From NCBI GenBank assembly GCA_903895195.1, contig CAITSZ010000027.1:96515-160514 (forward strand): a stretch of 64,000 bases of DNA, written 5' to 3'. Below the pieces are notes generated by a model, which worked only from the letters and a program-made list of their open reading frames with translations, was not told the DNA's origin and did no database searches. This document shows positions 50,248-61,429 of this stretch, one piece after another. A program made the translations under genes and the position numbers. Each line of letters starts with the position of its first letter. Position 1 is the stretch's first letter. This DNA is from an uncultured Chlorobiaceae bacterium. Lineage in GTDB: Bacteria > Bacteroidota > Chlorobiia > Chlorobiales > Chlorobiaceae.

Positions 50248-51828
50248 ATGTCTATAACAGTCAGGCCTGATGAGGTTTCATCTATACTTCGCAAGCAGCT
50301 TGCCGGTTTTGAGTCAGAAGCAGACGTCTATGATGTTGGAACAGTGCTGCAGGTTGGTGACGGTATTGCCCGTGTATACGGTTTGTCGAAGGTTGCAGCA
50401 GGAGAGCTTCTTGAGTTCCCTAACAACGTCATGGGAATGGCTTTGAACCTTGAAGAAGATAACGTCGGTGCTGTATTGTTTGGCGAATCGAATCTTGTAA
50501 AAGAAGGCGATACGGTTAAAAGAACCAGCATGCTTGCTTCAATTCCCGTCGGTGAAGCTATGCTTGGCAGGGTAATTAATCCTCTTGGTGAACCGCTTGA
50601 CGGCAAGGGACCTATTTCTACAGAACTCCGACTTCCTCTCGAACGCAGGGCTCCAGGTGTTATTTACCGGAAATCTGTTAATGAGCCGCTTCAGACAGGT
50701 CTCAAGGCTATCGATTCGATGATTCCGATTGGCCGTGGACAGCGTGAACTTATCATTGGTGATCGTCAGACAGGAAAGACAGCTGTCGCGCTTGATACCA
50801 TTATCAACCAGAAAGGTAAAGGGGTTTATTGTATCTATGTTGCGATCGGACTGAAAGGTTCGACCGTGGCCCAGGTTGTCAATACCCTGGAGAAATATAA
50901 CGCGATGGAGTATACCATCGTTATTTCTGCGACTGCATCTGATCCGGCACCACTCCAGTTTATTGCTCCTTTTGCAGGCGCTACTCTTGGAGAGTTCTTC
51001 CGTGATACGGGCCGCCATGCCCTTGTTGTGTATGATGATCTTTCAAAGCAGGCGGTTGCCTATCGTCAGCTCTCTCTTCTTCTTCGTCGACCACCAGGAC
51101 GTGAAGCTTACCCTGGCGACGTTTTTTATCTGCACTCCCGTCTTCTTGAAAGAGCAGCGAAAATTACAGACGATATCGAGGTCGCAAGGAAGATGAACGA
51201 TCTTCCTGATGCCCTTAAGCCAATAGTCAAGGGCGGCGGAAGTCTTACTGCACTGCCGGTTATTGAAACTCAGGCAGGAGACGTTTCTGCATATATTCCG
51301 ACTAATGTGATTTCTATCACCGATGGTCAGATTTTTCTTGAGTCCAACCTTTTCAACTCCGGTCAAAGGCCGGCTATCAACGTTGGTATCTCTGTATCCC
51401 GTGTTGGAGGAAGTGCGCAGATCAAGGCCATGAAAAAGGTTGCCGGCACGCTGCGTCTCGATCTTGCTCAGTTCCGTGAACTTGAAGCATTCTCGAAATT
51501 CGGTTCTGATCTGGATAAAACCACCAAGGCTCAGCTTGACAGAGGTGCAAGGCTTGTAGAAATTCTTAAACAGGGTCAGTATATCCCTATGCCTGTTGAA
51601 AAACAGGTTGCCATTATTTTTCTTGGTACTCAGGGACTGCTTGATTCGGTTGATTTACGCTTTATCCGCAAGTTTGAGGAGGAGTTCCTTGGAATGCTTG
51701 AAGTCAAGCACAGCGATATCCTTAAAACCATTGCAGAGAAAGGTTCCCTGGAGACCGATGCAGCAAACTCGCTTAAGGAGATTGCTGTTAAGTTTGTGAC
51801 AGCCTTCAAGGAAAAAAATAAGGCGTAA
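50248..51828 (+). CDS. atpA: F1-ATPase alpha subunit
   Basis: Non-catalytic nucleotide-binding subunit of the F1 sector of ATP synthase. Walker [10 protein letters not shown], the DELSEED-counterpart region and the conserved [22 protein letters not shown] are all present; 526 residues. In this window atpA and atpG form a two-gene unit, with none of the other F1Fo genes nearby, so the ATP synthase genes are split. Confidence 0.97.
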   Translation: MSITVRPDEVSSILRKQLAGFESEADVYDVGTVLQVGDGIARVYGLSKVAAGELLEFPNNVMGMALNLEEDNVGAVLFGESNLVKEGDTVKRTSMLASIPVGEAMLGRVINPLGEPLDGKGPISTELRLPLERRAPGVIYRKSVNEPLQTGLKAIDSMIPIGRGQRELIIGDRQTGKTAVALDTIINQKGKGVYCIYVAIGLKGSTVAQVVNTLEKYNAMEYTIVISATASDPAPLQFIAPFAGATLGEFFRDTGRHALVVYDDLSKQAVAYRQLSLLLRRPPGREAYPGDVFYLHSRLLERAAKITDDIEVARKMNDLPDALKPIVKGGGSLTALPVIETQAGDVSAYIPTNVISITDGQIFLESNLFNSGQRPAINVGISVSRVGGSAQIKAMKKVAGTLRLDLAQFRELEAFSKFGSDLDKTTKAQLDRGARLVEILKQGQYIPMPVEKQVAIIFLGTQGLLDSVDLRFIRKFEEEFLGMLEVKHSDILKTIAEKGSLETDAANSLKEIAVKFVTAFKEKNKA

Positions 51829-51876
51829 GAAGATAAAAAGGGTTTTTAAGCAATTTTATTAACAGTCCCGTAATAC

Positions 51877-52752
51877 ATGCCTACATTAAAGGATATACGT
51901 GTACGAATCAAAGGGGTAAAGTCTACACAGCAGGTCACCAAGGCTATGAAAATGGTGGCCGCTGCAAAGCTGCGAAGGGCTCAGGAACGGGCTGTAATGG
52001 CTCGTCCTTATGCTGCGAAGCTGAAGGATATGCTGGGCTCACTATCAGCAAAGGTAGATACTTCACTTAACCCTTTGCTTTCGGGTCGTTCAGAGGTCAA
52101 CAAGGTCCTTGTGATTCTTATCACTTCAGACAGAGGCCTGTGCGGCGCATTTAATACCAATATCATCAAGCTTGCGTATAAAACCATTCATGAGGACTTT
52201 GCTGATATTCACAGTAAGGGCGGAATGAGCTTGATTTGTGCCGGTTCCCGTGGATTTGATTTTTTCCGGAAAAGAGATTACAGCATTGTCAAAGGATACC
52301 CTGCTGTTTTTCAGGGTCTTGATTTCAGTACAGCAAAAGAGATTGCTGATACCGCGTCCGGCATGTATCTGCGAGGCGAGGTTGACAGGGTCATTGTTGC
52401 TTATAATGAATTCAAGTCGGTGCTTGCACCGAACCTGAAGGCAGAAGTGCTTCTTCCTATAGCACCTGAGACCTCCGGGAAGGAGAACAGCGGTGATTAC
52501 ATTTACGAGCCTTCCCCATCGGCTATTATTGACGTGCTTGTTCCTAAGCATCTTAATACCCAGATATGGAGAATGATGCTTGAATCGAATGCTGCAGAGC
52601 AGGCGGCCCGCATGTCGGCTATGGATTCTGCCACCGAAAATGCAAAGGAGCTTTTACGGGCACTTAATATCAGTTACAACCGTGCAAGACAGGCAGCAAT
52701 CACTACTGAGCTTAGTGAAATTGTTGCAGGCGCTGAGGCATTGAGCAGTTGA
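51877..52752 (+). CDS. atpG: F1-ATPase gamma subunit
   Basis: Central rotor stalk of F1. The N-terminal helix [33 protein letters not shown] and the C-terminal helix [44 protein letters not shown] are highly typical. The 291 residues are normal for the group. 48 bases after atpA and before a strong terminator. Confidence 0.96.
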   Translation: MPTLKDIRVRIKGVKSTQQVTKAMKMVAAAKLRRAQERAVMARPYAAKLKDMLGSLSAKVDTSLNPLLSGRSEVNKVLVILITSDRGLCGAFNTNIIKLAYKTIHEDFADIHSKGGMSLICAGSRGFDFFRKRDYSIVKGYPAVFQGLDFSTAKEIADTASGMYLRGEVDRVIVAYNEFKSVLAPNLKAEVLLPIAPETSGKENSGDYIYEPSPSAIIDVLVPKHLNTQIWRMMLESNAAEQAARMSAMDSATENAKELLRALNISYNRARQAAITTELSEIVAGAEALSS

Positions 52753-52778
52753 TCAACTACTCAAAATATTGAATGAAT

Positions 52779-52806
52779 TAAAGCGCCTGAAAGGGCGCTT
52801 TTTTTT
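52779..52806 (+). terminator. Terminator after atpG
   Basis: Stem AAGCGCC (52781-52787) and GGCGCTT (52794-52800), 6-base loop, followed by six further Ts. Confidence 0.92.
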
Positions 52807-52927
52807 GTGGTTACACGGGTTAACTGGTTTCTGCGTTATGCAGTTCACGAGGAAATGATTTATATTTTGCAAGGTAATGATTGAAGTAAAGTCTCATTTT
52901 ATAGTCAATAAAGGTATGGGCGGAAGT

Positions 52928-55387
52928 ATGAAGATATTCAAGTTTGGAGGGACATCTCTGGGTTCAGCCGGAAGAATTAAAAAAGTTACAGCAATCATTG
53001 GCGAAGCTTTAGATCATGATAAAATTGTTGTTGTTGTTTCGGCTATCCATCGGGTTACCGATCTGCTGCTGGAGTCGGCCACAAAAGCCTGCGGTGGTGA
53101 CAGCAGTTATCGAATGATCCTTAATGAACTTGAGCAGCTTCATCACTCGATAGCCGGTGAGCTTTTTTCAGGGGACCTTCTCGAGCCTGTAATTGTTTTG
53201 ATACGTTCTGAACTTACCGAGCTTAATGATTTTGTGCATGGTATTTTTCTTCTCAGGGAGCTTTCTGAAAAAAGTCTTGCGCGTGTGCTCAGTTACGGTG
53301 AGCGCTTGTCAGCCAGGTTGCTCAGCAGTTATCTTGAGGAGCAGCACATTGCATCGTTTTATCTTGATGCCAGCAAATTGATTGTAACAGATACAAACTA
53401 TGCTGATGCCCTGGTTGACAGTCATGCCTCCGAATTGAATATCAGAAAACGTCTTGCATCTTTTGATGGAGTAGTGGTTGTAACCGGATTTATTGCTTCT
53501 GCGCCTGATGGGACCGTCACGACGCTTGGTCGCGGTGGTTCTGATTATACAGCGTCAATTTTCGGTGCCGCACTTGGAGCGACGGAAATTGTTATCTGGA
53601 CTGATGTTGACGGTTTTTTCAGTGCGGATCCAAAAAGGGTGCGCGATGCCAGGATATTGCCCTATATCACGTATGCTGAAGCTATGGAACTTTCTCATGC
53701 GGGAGCCAGAGTACTGCATCCTCTTGCCGTTCAGCCGGCTATGAAAGCAGGTATTCCTGTGCTGATAAAAAATTCTTTTAATATTGCAGCTGAAGGGACA
53801 AGAATTGAGCGCTCCATGCCGTCTGATATCAGCCGTACCTTACCTGTAACAGGTCTCTCCTCAATCAACAAGGTTGTTCTTCTGAATCTTTCAGGCAGCG
53901 GGATGGTTGGGGTTCCAGGAATTGCCTCACGTCTGTTCAGTTGTCTTGCCAGTAACAGGATCAACATTATATTTATATCACAGGCTTCATCTGAACAGTC
54001 GATTACTCTTGCAATCAATCCAGCGCAGGCCGTAAAAGCCAAAAAAATTCTTGAAGATGAGTTTCAGAGTGAAATTGGATTTCGCCAGATAGATCCCCTT
54101 GTGATCCGTCGTAACCTGGCCCTTATAGCTGTTGTTGGCAATAACATGTCCGGGCATCCTGGAGTCTCAGCCCAATTATTTGAAACACTCGGTAAAAACG
54201 GAATAAATGTTATAGCTGTTGCTCAGGGTGCCAATGAAATGAATATTTCTATCGTTATTGACAGCCATCATGAGGATAAGGCTCTTAACTGTATTCATGA
54301 ATCGTTTTTCCTTTCACAGCGCAAGGTTCATCTTTTTATAGCCGGCACGGGGACTATTGCGAAAAGCCTTATCGGTCAAATCAGCGCACATCGCCACAAC
54401 CTCAAGAAAGATAATGACCTTGATGTAGTGGTTTGCGGTATGGCCAATACAGGCAATATTGCGCTTGATGATAATGGAATTGATCTTCAAAATTGGCAGT
54501 CAGCGCTGTTGCCGCGAGTTGATCATCATGATATTGACGGCTACCTCCAGATCATTAAGGAAAGAAACCTGCACAATACCATTTTTGTCGATTGCACCGC
54601 AAGCGCAAAGGTTGCTGATGTTTATCCTGACTTTCTTCTTGGAAATATTTCAGTGGTTACTGCCAACAAGCTCGGCATGGCCGGTCAGTGGCCGCTTTAT
54701 CAGAGGATAAAGGATGCAAGGCGGAAAAGCAATGCCCGTTTTCTTTATGAAACAAATGTCGGCGCGGGCTTGCCCATTATCAACACATTGCACGATCTTA
54801 AAAACAGCGGTGACAAGATTATAAGCATTGATGGTGTTCTGTCAGGGACGCTGAGCTTTATTTTCAATGAACTTCGCAAAGGTGGCCGTTTCAGTGAAAT
54901 TGTTCGTCAGGCTCAACAGGCAGGCTATACGGAGCCTGATCCGAGAGATGACCTTTCAGGTGCAGATTTTGCCCGAAAGTTTTTGATTCTTGGTCGGGAA
55001 CTTGGCTATACACTTGAGTACGGTGATGTTGTCTGTGAGAGTCTTGTTCCAGAGGAGTATCGTGGAGAAATGCCTGTTGCAGAGTTTCTTGACCGGTTAT
55101 CGAGTGTTGACGAATGGTATGCAGCTGAAACCGAGAGTGCGGCTAAAGACGGCATGACCATAGCTTATGCAGGGGAAATTCGGAATGGGAAAGCAAGCAT
55201 CGGGGTAAAAAGAGTTCCGCTTTCAAGTCCTATTGCAGGTCTCAGCGGATCAGAAAATATGGTGGTTTTTACCACTGAGCGCTATCGCGCTACCCCGCTT
55301 GTTGTGCGAGGTCCCGGGGCAGGAGGAGAGGTTACAGCGGGGGGTGTTTTTGCTGATATCCTGCGCATTGCAAGCTATCTGGTTTAA
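52928..55387 (+). CDS. thrA: Bifunctional aspartokinase / homoserine dehydrogenase
   Basis: First and third steps from aspartate to homoserine in one chain. Aspartokinase domain: [15 protein letters not shown], then [25 protein letters not shown]; two ACT-type regulatory segments near 310-460; homoserine dehydrogenase from about 470 with [12 protein letters not shown] and TANKLG. The 819 residues match ThrA/MetL enzymes. The ATG at 52928 is chosen because [10 protein letters not shown] is the conserved start. It lies across atpAG from divergent thrBC and is followed after 11 bases by cinA. Confidence 0.95.
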   Translation: MKIFKFGGTSLGSAGRIKKVTAIIGEALDHDKIVVVVSAIHRVTDLLLESATKACGGDSSYRMILNELEQLHHSIAGELFSGDLLEPVIVLIRSELTELNDFVHGIFLLRELSEKSLARVLSYGERLSARLLSSYLEEQHIASFYLDASKLIVTDTNYADALVDSHASELNIRKRLASFDGVVVVTGFIASAPDGTVTTLGRGGSDYTASIFGAALGATEIVIWTDVDGFFSADPKRVRDARILPYITYAEAMELSHAGARVLHPLAVQPAMKAGIPVLIKNSFNIAAEGTRIERSMPSDISRTLPVTGLSSINKVVLLNLSGSGMVGVPGIASRLFSCLASNRINIIFISQASSEQSITLAINPAQAVKAKKILEDEFQSEIGFRQIDPLVIRRNLALIAVVGNNMSGHPGVSAQLFETLGKNGINVIAVAQGANEMNISIVIDSHHEDKALNCIHESFFLSQRKVHLFIAGTGTIAKSLIGQISAHRHNLKKDNDLDVVVCGMANTGNIALDDNGIDLQNWQSALLPRVDHHDIDGYLQIIKERNLHNTIFVDCTASAKVADVYPDFLLGNISVVTANKLGMAGQWPLYQRIKDARRKSNARFLYETNVGAGLPIINTLHDLKNSGDKIISIDGVLSGTLSFIFNELRKGGRFSEIVRQAQQAGYTEPDPRDDLSGADFARKFLILGRELGYTLEYGDVVCESLVPEEYRGEMPVAEFLDRLSSVDEWYAAETESAAKDGMTIAYAGEIRNGKASIGVKRVPLSSPIAGLSGSENMVVFTTERYRATPLVVRGPGAGGEVTAGGVFADILRIASYLV

Positions 55388-55398
55388 TAAAACAAGCC

Positions 55399-56655
55399 AT
55401 GCGCGCAGAAATCGTTTCCATTGGCGATGAACTTCTTAAAGGTCAACGGGTCAACACAAATGCAGCTTTTATTGCTGGAGCTCTTTCTGGAATAGGGGTT
55501 CCGGTGGGCAGAATAGTCTCATGCTCTGATCTTGAGCCCGAGATGGTCTCAGTGTTAACTGAATCTCTTGAAAGGGTCGAACTGGTGATTGTTACGGGAG
55601 GCCTTGGACCTACAAGAGATGACAGGACTCGAAACGCGGTGCAGAAACTCCTTCAGAGAGGGCTTGAATTGAGTGAAGATGCCTATGAGAATCTTGTTGA
55701 TAGAATGAAACTGAGAGGATTAGAAATATCTGCTTCACTCCGCGATCAGGCAATGGTAATCGAAGGATCCCATGTAATTCCAAACACGAAAGGCACGGCT
55801 GCAGGAATGATTATCCGGTGCTCAGAGCGCTTTGACCATCATTATCTGGTGCTGATGCCCGGTGTTCCCTCCGAAATGGAGGCCATGATGGAGCTTACAG
55901 TACTTCCATATTTTGCAGCACTTTCTTCTACAGTAATTCTTCATACGCCGGTAAAAACGATCGGGATTGGCGAGTCTACCATGGCAGAGATGATTGTTGA
56001 CATAGAAGATCGTCTTCCGGAGGGAACGACACTGGCCTATCTGCCGCATGCTGCAGGAGTGAACCTGATGATCAGCACCATAGGAGTGAGGCCGGATGAA
56101 GTTGATCGTGACAATTGCAGCGTTGTTGATGCTATTGTTCAAAAGGCAGGCAAATTTATTTTTGCCACCTGCGACGTTACTCTTGAAGAGACGATCGGCA
56201 GGATGCTTTCAGAAAAAGGCATGACGGTGGCCGTTGCCGAATCCTGCACTGGCGGGCTTGTTGCAAGCCGGCTGACTGATGTGGCGGGTTCATCCTCGTA
56301 TTTTCTTCAGGGTTTTGTGACCTACAGCAATCAGGCGAAACAGAAAACGCTGGGGGTTCAAAAAGAGCTTATTGAATCTTTTGGCGCGGTGAGTGAAGAG
56401 GTTGCGCGCGCAATGGCTGGAGGATGCCTGGCAAAAAGTGGTGCCGATATTGCGGTTGCTACAACGGGTATAGCAGGGCCGTCTGGAGGCTCGCCTGAAA
56501 AACCGGTCGGAATGGTTTGTCTGGCGATTGCCCAAAAATTGTCTGGCAGGGCGCATTCCAAAACACTTTTTATGCAGGGAGATCGTGAGCGCAACAAGTG
56601 CCGCTTCAGCGAAGCTGCCCTTCGTGAACTTTGGGAGTGCTTGAGGGTCGCTTGA
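55399..56655 (+). CDS. cinA: CinA-family NMN deamidase / competence-damage protein
   Basis: Two-domain protein: N-terminal molybdopterin-binding-like fold ([25 protein letters not shown] ... [11 protein letters not shown]), and the C-terminal CinA domain with NMN amidohydrolase activity in homologues ([29 protein letters not shown] ... [11 protein letters not shown]). 418 residues is the full-length form. It salvages NMN for NAD synthesis. Possibly cotranscribed with thrA. Confidence 0.92.
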   Translation: MRAEIVSIGDELLKGQRVNTNAAFIAGALSGIGVPVGRIVSCSDLEPEMVSVLTESLERVELVIVTGGLGPTRDDRTRNAVQKLLQRGLELSEDAYENLVDRMKLRGLEISASLRDQAMVIEGSHVIPNTKGTAAGMIIRCSERFDHHYLVLMPGVPSEMEAMMELTVLPYFAALSSTVILHTPVKTIGIGESTMAEMIVDIEDRLPEGTTLAYLPHAAGVNLMISTIGVRPDEVDRDNCSVVDAIVQKAGKFIFATCDVTLEETIGRMLSEKGMTVAVAESCTGGLVASRLTDVAGSSSYFLQGFVTYSNQAKQKTLGVQKELIESFGAVSEEVARAMAGGCLAKSGADIAVATTGIAGPSGGSPEKPVGMVCLAIAQKLSGRAHSKTLFMQGDRERNKCRFSEAALRELWECLRVA

Positions 56656-56817
56656 CTTTACGGCACTTGGGTTTACTTTCATCATTAGCTTCCCACAGAG
56701 AAGCACACGTAAAATTTATTCTCATTTTCCCGAAAAAGACTCTGTTTTATCGATAACTTACGCGACAGATAAAATTTTTCACGGTTTACGACAAGCAAAT
56801 AGTCCCCTCTATAGCGT

Positions 56818-58698
56818 ATGGCAATAATTGCACGGTTACCTGATATAGTAGCAAACAAAATTTCTGCAGGGGAGGTTGTTCAACGCCCGGCCTCAGTTGT
56901 TAAGGAGCTTATTGAAAACTGCATTGATGCCGGTGCGGATAGAATAACTGTTACCATAAAGGATGCCGGCAAGGAGCTGATCCGGATTGTGGATAATGGG
57001 GCCGGGATGTTGCGGGAGGACGCTCTTTTGTGCGTTGAGCGATTTGCTACAAGTAAAATTACAGGGGTTGAGGATCTGGATACTCTTCAGAGTCTCGGTT
57101 TCAGGGGGGAAGCGCTTGCAAGTATCTCATCGGTCTCTCATTTTGAATTGAAAACCAGGACGGCTAAAGATTTGCTTGGGTTGCGGCTTCGTTATGAGGG
57201 GGGAATCCTTGCTGAGGAATCAGGGGTACAGGGAGAGCAGGGGACGACCATCAGTGTCAGGAACCTTTTTTTCAATGTGCCTGCAAGGCGCAAGTTTCTG
57301 AAGTCTAACGCTACCGAGTACCAGCATATTTTTGAAATCGTCAAATCATTCGCTTTGGCATATCCGGAGATTGAGTGGCGAATGTTTAGCGATGACGAAG
57401 AACTTTTTCATTTGAAGACACCTGATATTCTTGATCGGCTCAATGTATTTTACGGCAACGATTTTGCTGCGAGCATGATTGAGCTTTCTGAGGAGAACGA
57501 TTATCTCTCTATCAGGGGGTTTCTGGGAAAGCCGGTTATGCAGAAACGTCGCAAGCTTGACCAGTATTTCTTTATCAATCGACGGCTTGTTCAGAATAGA
57601 ATGCTATCTCAGGCTGTACAGCAGGCATACGGCGACCTGCTGGTTGAACGCCAGACTCCTTTTGTGCTGCTTTTTCTCGGTATTGATCCGTCAAGGGTCG
57701 ATGTCAACGTCCATCCTGCAAAGCTTGAGATCCGGTTTGATGATGAGCGAAGTGTCCGCAATATGTTTTATCCTGTTGTCAAGCGGACTATCCAGTTGCA
57801 GGATTTCTCCCCTGACATTCAGGCTCTTGAAAACGATGAATTTCACCCTTCGCTTTCCCGGGACTCATCGTTCAGAAAACTTGGGTTTCAGGATACACCG
57901 AACCGCTCCATTTCAACTGGTGACCTTTACGCGGATTATCGTGAAGGCACCTTTCGTGAACCTGCCTTTTCCAAGTCTTCGGCTTTAAAGCAGGAGGATA
58001 TGTTTTCATCTCCCTCTCCTTCAGGATATGTTGTGCCGGATCGCGCTATACGCGAAGGTGATGATGTGTTGTCGTCCCTTTTGCTTTCACGTCTCAGCGA
58101 AGATGAAGCAGTTCCAAACCCGCAGGAAACGGAGCCTAAAATATGGCAGCTTCATAATAAATATCTTATCTGCCAGATCAGGACAGGATTGATGATCATT
58201 GATCAGCATGTTGCTCATGAAAGGGTGCTGTATGAACGTGCGGTGGATGTGATGCACCAGAATGTTCCTAACTCCCAGCAGCTGCTTTTTCCTCAAAAGG
58301 TTGAGTTTCGTACCTGGGAGTACGAGGTTTTTGAGGAGATCCGTGAAGATCTTAACCGGCTTGGCTTTAATTTGAGGATGTTCGGCAAACAGACAGTTAT
58401 GATTGAAGGAGTGCCGCAGGATGTTAAACCAGGGACTGAAGTCACCATTCTGCAGGATATGATTGCAGAATATCAGGATAATGCAGCAAAGCTTAAACTC
58501 GACAAACGTGACAACCTTGCAAAGTCATATTCATGCCGCAATGCCATAATGGCGGGCCAAAAGCTCACTCTCGAAGAGATGCGGACACTTATTGATAATC
58601 TTTTTGCTACCCGTGAGCCATACTCATGTCCTCATGGCAGGCCCGTTATCATCAAGCTTTCACTTGACCAGCTGGACAGGATGTTCAGTAGAAAATAA
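56818..58698 (+). CDS. mutL: DNA mismatch repair protein MutL (endonuclease type)
   Basis: GHKL ATPase that joins mismatch recognition to strand incision. The N-terminal ATPase shows VVKELIENCIDAGA, DNGAGM and LGFRGEALASI. The C-terminal dimerisation domain has DQHVAHERVLYE, the D-Q-H-x2-x-E-x4-E metal site of nicking MutL proteins, plus SCRNAIMAGQKL and CPHGRP. So this MutL should cut DNA itself, consistent with no need for MutH. 626 residues. A linker of about 90 residues (about 340-430) separates the halves. Confidence 0.95.
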   Translation: MAIIARLPDIVANKISAGEVVQRPASVVKELIENCIDAGADRITVTIKDAGKELIRIVDNGAGMLREDALLCVERFATSKITGVEDLDTLQSLGFRGEALASISSVSHFELKTRTAKDLLGLRLRYEGGILAEESGVQGEQGTTISVRNLFFNVPARRKFLKSNATEYQHIFEIVKSFALAYPEIEWRMFSDDEELFHLKTPDILDRLNVFYGNDFAASMIELSEENDYLSIRGFLGKPVMQKRRKLDQYFFINRRLVQNRMLSQAVQQAYGDLLVERQTPFVLLFLGIDPSRVDVNVHPAKLEIRFDDERSVRNMFYPVVKRTIQLQDFSPDIQALENDEFHPSLSRDSSFRKLGFQDTPNRSISTGDLYADYREGTFREPAFSKSSALKQEDMFSSPSPSGYVVPDRAIREGDDVLSSLLLSRLSEDEAVPNPQETEPKIWQLHNKYLICQIRTGLMIIDQHVAHERVLYERAVDVMHQNVPNSQQLLFPQKVEFRTWEYEVFEEIREDLNRLGFNLRMFGKQTVMIEGVPQDVKPGTEVTILQDMIAEYQDNAAKLKLDKRDNLAKSYSCRNAIMAGQKLTLEEMRTLIDNLFATREPYSCPHGRPVIIKLSLDQLDRMFSRK

Positions 58699-58744
58699 TA
58701 CAGGTGGTTGCAAGTTTGTCCAAAAATACTAACTTTGAACCCAT

Positions 58745-58817
58745 GCCCTTGTAGCTCAGTGGATAGAGCAACAGTTTCCTAAACTGTAGGTCGGCGGTTC
58801 GAGTCTGCCCGAGGGCA
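58745..58817 (+). tRNA. tRNA-Arg (anticodon CCT)
   Basis: Complete cloverleaf: acceptor GCCCTTG/CGAGGGC, D-arm AGCTCAGTGGATAGAGC, anticodon stem ACAGT/ACTGT with loop TTCCTAA giving anticodon CCT, T-arm GGCGGTTCGAGTCTGCC, discriminator A. The CCA end is not encoded. It lies 46 bases after mutL and reads AGG codons. Confidence 0.95.
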
Positions 58818-59077
58818 CTTTTTCAACAGTCCATTCGATGATGCTGGATGCTTTTCAAGCAAAGGCAATTCCTCTACAGCTTTCGTCATATAGAAACCTC
58901 ATTATAGACATTCTCCATCTTGCCAAAGCCTGCAGAAGAACTGCTTCGCAGGGTATATTTTTATAAAGAGATAAGGGACAGTAAAGAATTTTGACGTTCC
59001 TGTCGTTGCATGTCTTTCATATTTGGTATTTTACCAGCGTATTTATTTTTAATGAGAGCCTTTAATCGTTAAGACGG

Positions 59078-59974
59078 ATGAAGCTTATAAGGATTATTAT
59101 CAGCGTTCTGCTGTTGCTGTTCTTTGCCGATATCGCCCGATACGTTGTTTTACCAGATGTCGGAAAGCTTGTGGACGAAAATCCGGTAAAAACAGCGTTT
59201 ATGGAGAATCGGGAGGCTGAATGGAAAGAGCAAGGGCTTACCGATAAAAAAATACAACAGAAATGGGTGTCGCTCAACAATGTTTCTCCAAATCTCATCA
59301 AGGCGGTTCTGATTGCTGAAGACGACAAGTTCTGGAAGCATGAGGGATTTGATTACCAGGCTATTGAGCGGTCCATCGAAAAAGACATTGCTGCAAAGAA
59401 ATTTAAAATGGGTGGAAGCACAATCAGTCAGCAGCTTGCCAAAAATCTTTATCTCTCATCCTCAAAAAACCCGGTTCGCAAAATAAAGGAGGCCATCCTT
59501 ACATGGAGAATTGAAAAAAAACTTTCAAAACGTCGGATTCTTGAGCTTTATGTCAATCTTGTAGAATGGGGTGATGGTATTTTCGGTATTGATCAGGCTG
59601 CGCGTCATTACTATGGTGTCACTCCTGCCCGATTGTCTGCTCAACAGGCCTCAAAACTTGCATCCGTTCTTCCGAATCCGATTAAATTCTCCCCTGTCGG
59701 CTCTTCTTCCTATGTTCGCAATCGTTCAAGAATTATTTATGCCATCATGCGAAAGAGGGGCGTTTTTGTTCCTGATTATAAGGAGGTTATGACCGTTACC
59801 CCTGATGTCGTTCCGGTGGATTCGGTTGTGATTGGTGTTCCGGAATATCTTATTGATCAGGCATTCTCTGCTGACAGCACTGCAGTCAAGAGTTCTGAAA
59901 ATAAAAGTATTGTTCCTTCAGGAAAAGGAGAGGGCGGGTTGCTCGAAAATTCTTCCGGCTCACCGAAGCCTTGA
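59078..59974 (+). CDS. mtgA: Monofunctional peptidoglycan glycosyltransferase
   Basis: Inner-membrane GT51 glycosyltransferase polymerising lipid II. One N-terminal membrane helix (about 3-24), then the GT51 motifs AEDDKFWKHEGFD (catalytic Glu), KMGGSTISQQLAKNLYL, RKIKEAILTWRIEKKLSKRRILELYVN and GIFGIDQAARHYYG. A 60-residue Ser/Lys-rich tail beyond the catalytic domain is longer than in E. coli MtgA. Monocistronic. Confidence 0.93.
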   Translation: MKLIRIIISVLLLLFFADIARYVVLPDVGKLVDENPVKTAFMENREAEWKEQGLTDKKIQQKWVSLNNVSPNLIKAVLIAEDDKFWKHEGFDYQAIERSIEKDIAAKKFKMGGSTISQQLAKNLYLSSSKNPVRKIKEAILTWRIEKKLSKRRILELYVNLVEWGDGIFGIDQAARHYYGVTPARLSAQQASKLASVLPNPIKFSPVGSSSYVRNRSRIIYAIMRKRGVFVPDYKEVMTVTPDVVPVDSVVIGVPEYLIDQAFSADSTAVKSSENKSIVPSGKGEGGLLENSSGSPKP

Positions 59975-60001
59975 TTGACGTGTACAGAGGGGAAACAAAA
60001 A

Positions 60002-60041
60002 AAGCAGAAAAACGCCCGGAATATGCTGCGTTTTTCTGCTT
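60002..60041 (-). terminator. Terminator of the rubredoxin gene (possibly bidirectional)
   Basis: Perfect 14-pair stem AAGCAGAAAAACGC (60002-60015) and GCGTTTTTCTGCTT (60028-60041). On the minus strand it runs into a T-tract (complement of the A-run ending at 60003), so it fits termination of the rubredoxin transcript; it may also stop mtgA read-through. Confidence 0.85.
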
Positions 60042-60065
60042 AAGTAATCACTAATCTACTCTGGC

Positions 60066-60230
60066 TTATTCGTTGTATGGTTCAAACAATGTCTTGTCGA
60101 CTCCGCAGACAGGACATACCCAATCATCAGGAATACTCTCAAAGGGAGTTCCTGGTTCAATTCCGCTGTCAAGATCGCCAACTTCAGGATCATAGACATA
60201 GCCGCAAGGAACACAAACCCATTTTTGCAT
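60066..60230 (-). CDS. Rubredoxin
   Basis: A 54-residue mononuclear iron electron carrier with both knuckles, CVPCG (C6, C9) and CPVCG (C39, C42), and the conserved aromatic lead [14 protein letters not shown] ... PDDWVCP. Green sulfur bacteria use rubredoxins with pyruvate oxidoreductase and oxygen-defence enzymes; no partner gene is adjacent. Monocistronic. Confidence 0.95.
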   Translation of the reverse strand: MQKWVCVPCGYVYDPEVGDLDSGIEPGTPFESIPDDWVCPVCGVDKTLFEPYNE

Positions 60231-60524
60231 AAAATTATTCTCCGGTTTAATTACCTGTTACCTCATTTTAAATGATGATAAAGAAAAAATATACTTATTG
60301 AACAGTAAAGTTTTCCTAATGAAGAAATAAAGCGAGAGGACATCTAAAAAGTTCTCAAGCCTGGCCGGGAAAAAGCACTTTGATTTAATAAAGAGGGAAG
60401 TTGTTCTGTTCGATCATAGATACGGGAGCTTATAGAGTTCAATCCCTTGATTCTTTGAACTCTCCAGAACCTTGTGTATCTTTTTGGCGCTGTTTTTTCT
60501 TCATGTTTTTATTTTTTTAAGCTT

Positions 60525-60667
60525 GTTCTCAGGGCGGGGCGAAAATCCCCACCGGCGGTATTCCGGAATTTTACCGGTGAGCCCGCGAGCGCTTCCGTTT
60601 TGAACGGAAGGTCAGCAGATTTGGTGAAACTCCAAAGCCGACGGTTACAGTCCGGATGATAGAGATA
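60525..60667 (+). ncRNA. FMN riboswitch (RFN element)
   Basis: All conserved RFN blocks appear in order: AGGGCGGGGCGAAAATCCCC, ACCGGCGGTAT, GAGCCCGCGAGCGC, a variable stem (CTTCCGTTTTGAACGGAAG), GTCAGCAGATTTGGTGAAA, CCAAAGCCGACGGTTACAG and TCCGGATGATAGAGA. It lies 73 bases upstream of the ribB GTG start. FMN binding should lower ribB expression. I see no clear terminator stem after it, so control is probably at translation or by an element I could not resolve. Confidence 0.95.
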
Positions 60668-60739
60668 AGGAAGCCTTCCCTTCATTCCTGCGCCCTGATT
60701 CAAGTTTGTGCAATTGTAATATTTAAATTTCTATTGCAA

Positions 60740-61399
60740 GTGAATCAGACTCTTACTCGAAAATTTGGTGATTGTTTTGAGCGTGTTGAGCGCACCCTCA
60801 TTGCGCTTCGTGCAGGAAAAGGGGTGCTTGTCTCCGATTCTCCCGACCGTGAAAACGAAGCCGATCTTATTTTTCCAGCCCAGTCTGTTACTGTGCCTCA
60901 GATGGCTCAGATGATTCGCGAGTGCAGTGGTATAGTATGCCTCTGCATGACCGATGAAAAAATCCGCTCACTTGAGCTACCCATGATGGTATCTAACAAT
61001 ACCAGCGGCTTTCAGACGGCATTTACCGTATCTATCGAAGCCGCCGAAGGGGTGACAACCGGAGTTTCTGCTGCTGATCGTGTTCAAACGGTTAGAGTCG
61101 CTTCTGCCGAGTATGCCCGGCCATCCGATCTTCATCAGCCCGGCCACATTTTCCCTTTACGCGCACGTTCAGGCGGAGTGCTGGAAAGGCCAGGCCATAC
61201 TGAAGGTACTGTTGATCTTATGAGGCTTGCCGGACTCAACCCCTCTGGTGTTCTTTGCGAGCTGACCAATCCCGATGGAACAATGGCAGATATGCTGCAA
61301 ACTATTGCTTTTGCCGAAATGCATGACTATCCGGTACTGACAATTGAAGACATTGTCGCCTGGCGCAAACGAAGCGAGCTTAAGGAGCAAGTTGCCTGA
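60740..61399 (+). CDS. ribB: 3,4-dihydroxy-2-butanone-4-phosphate synthase (stand-alone RibB)
   Basis: Makes the four-carbon unit of riboflavin from ribulose 5-phosphate. The 219-residue protein starts [29 protein letters not shown] and resembles enterobacterial RibB along its whole length, including [12 protein letters not shown] (metal site), TGVSAADR and [12 protein letters not shown]. The GTG at 60740 is taken because the N-terminus then aligns with MNQTL of E. coli RibB. There is no fused GTP cyclohydrolase II domain. It sits under the FMN riboswitch. Strong likeness to proteobacterial RibB suggests possible transfer. Confidence 0.93.
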   Translation: MNQTLTRKFGDCFERVERTLIALRAGKGVLVSDSPDRENEADLIFPAQSVTVPQMAQMIRECSGIVCLCMTDEKIRSLELPMMVSNNTSGFQTAFTVSIEAAEGVTTGVSAADRVQTVRVASAEYARPSDLHQPGHIFPLRARSGGVLERPGHTEGTVDLMRLAGLNPSGVLCELTNPDGTMADMLQTIAFAEMHDYPVLTIEDIVAWRKRSELKEQVA

Positions 61400-61429
61400 G
61401 CGAAATGTAGGGAGAAAGTGAATTAAGCT

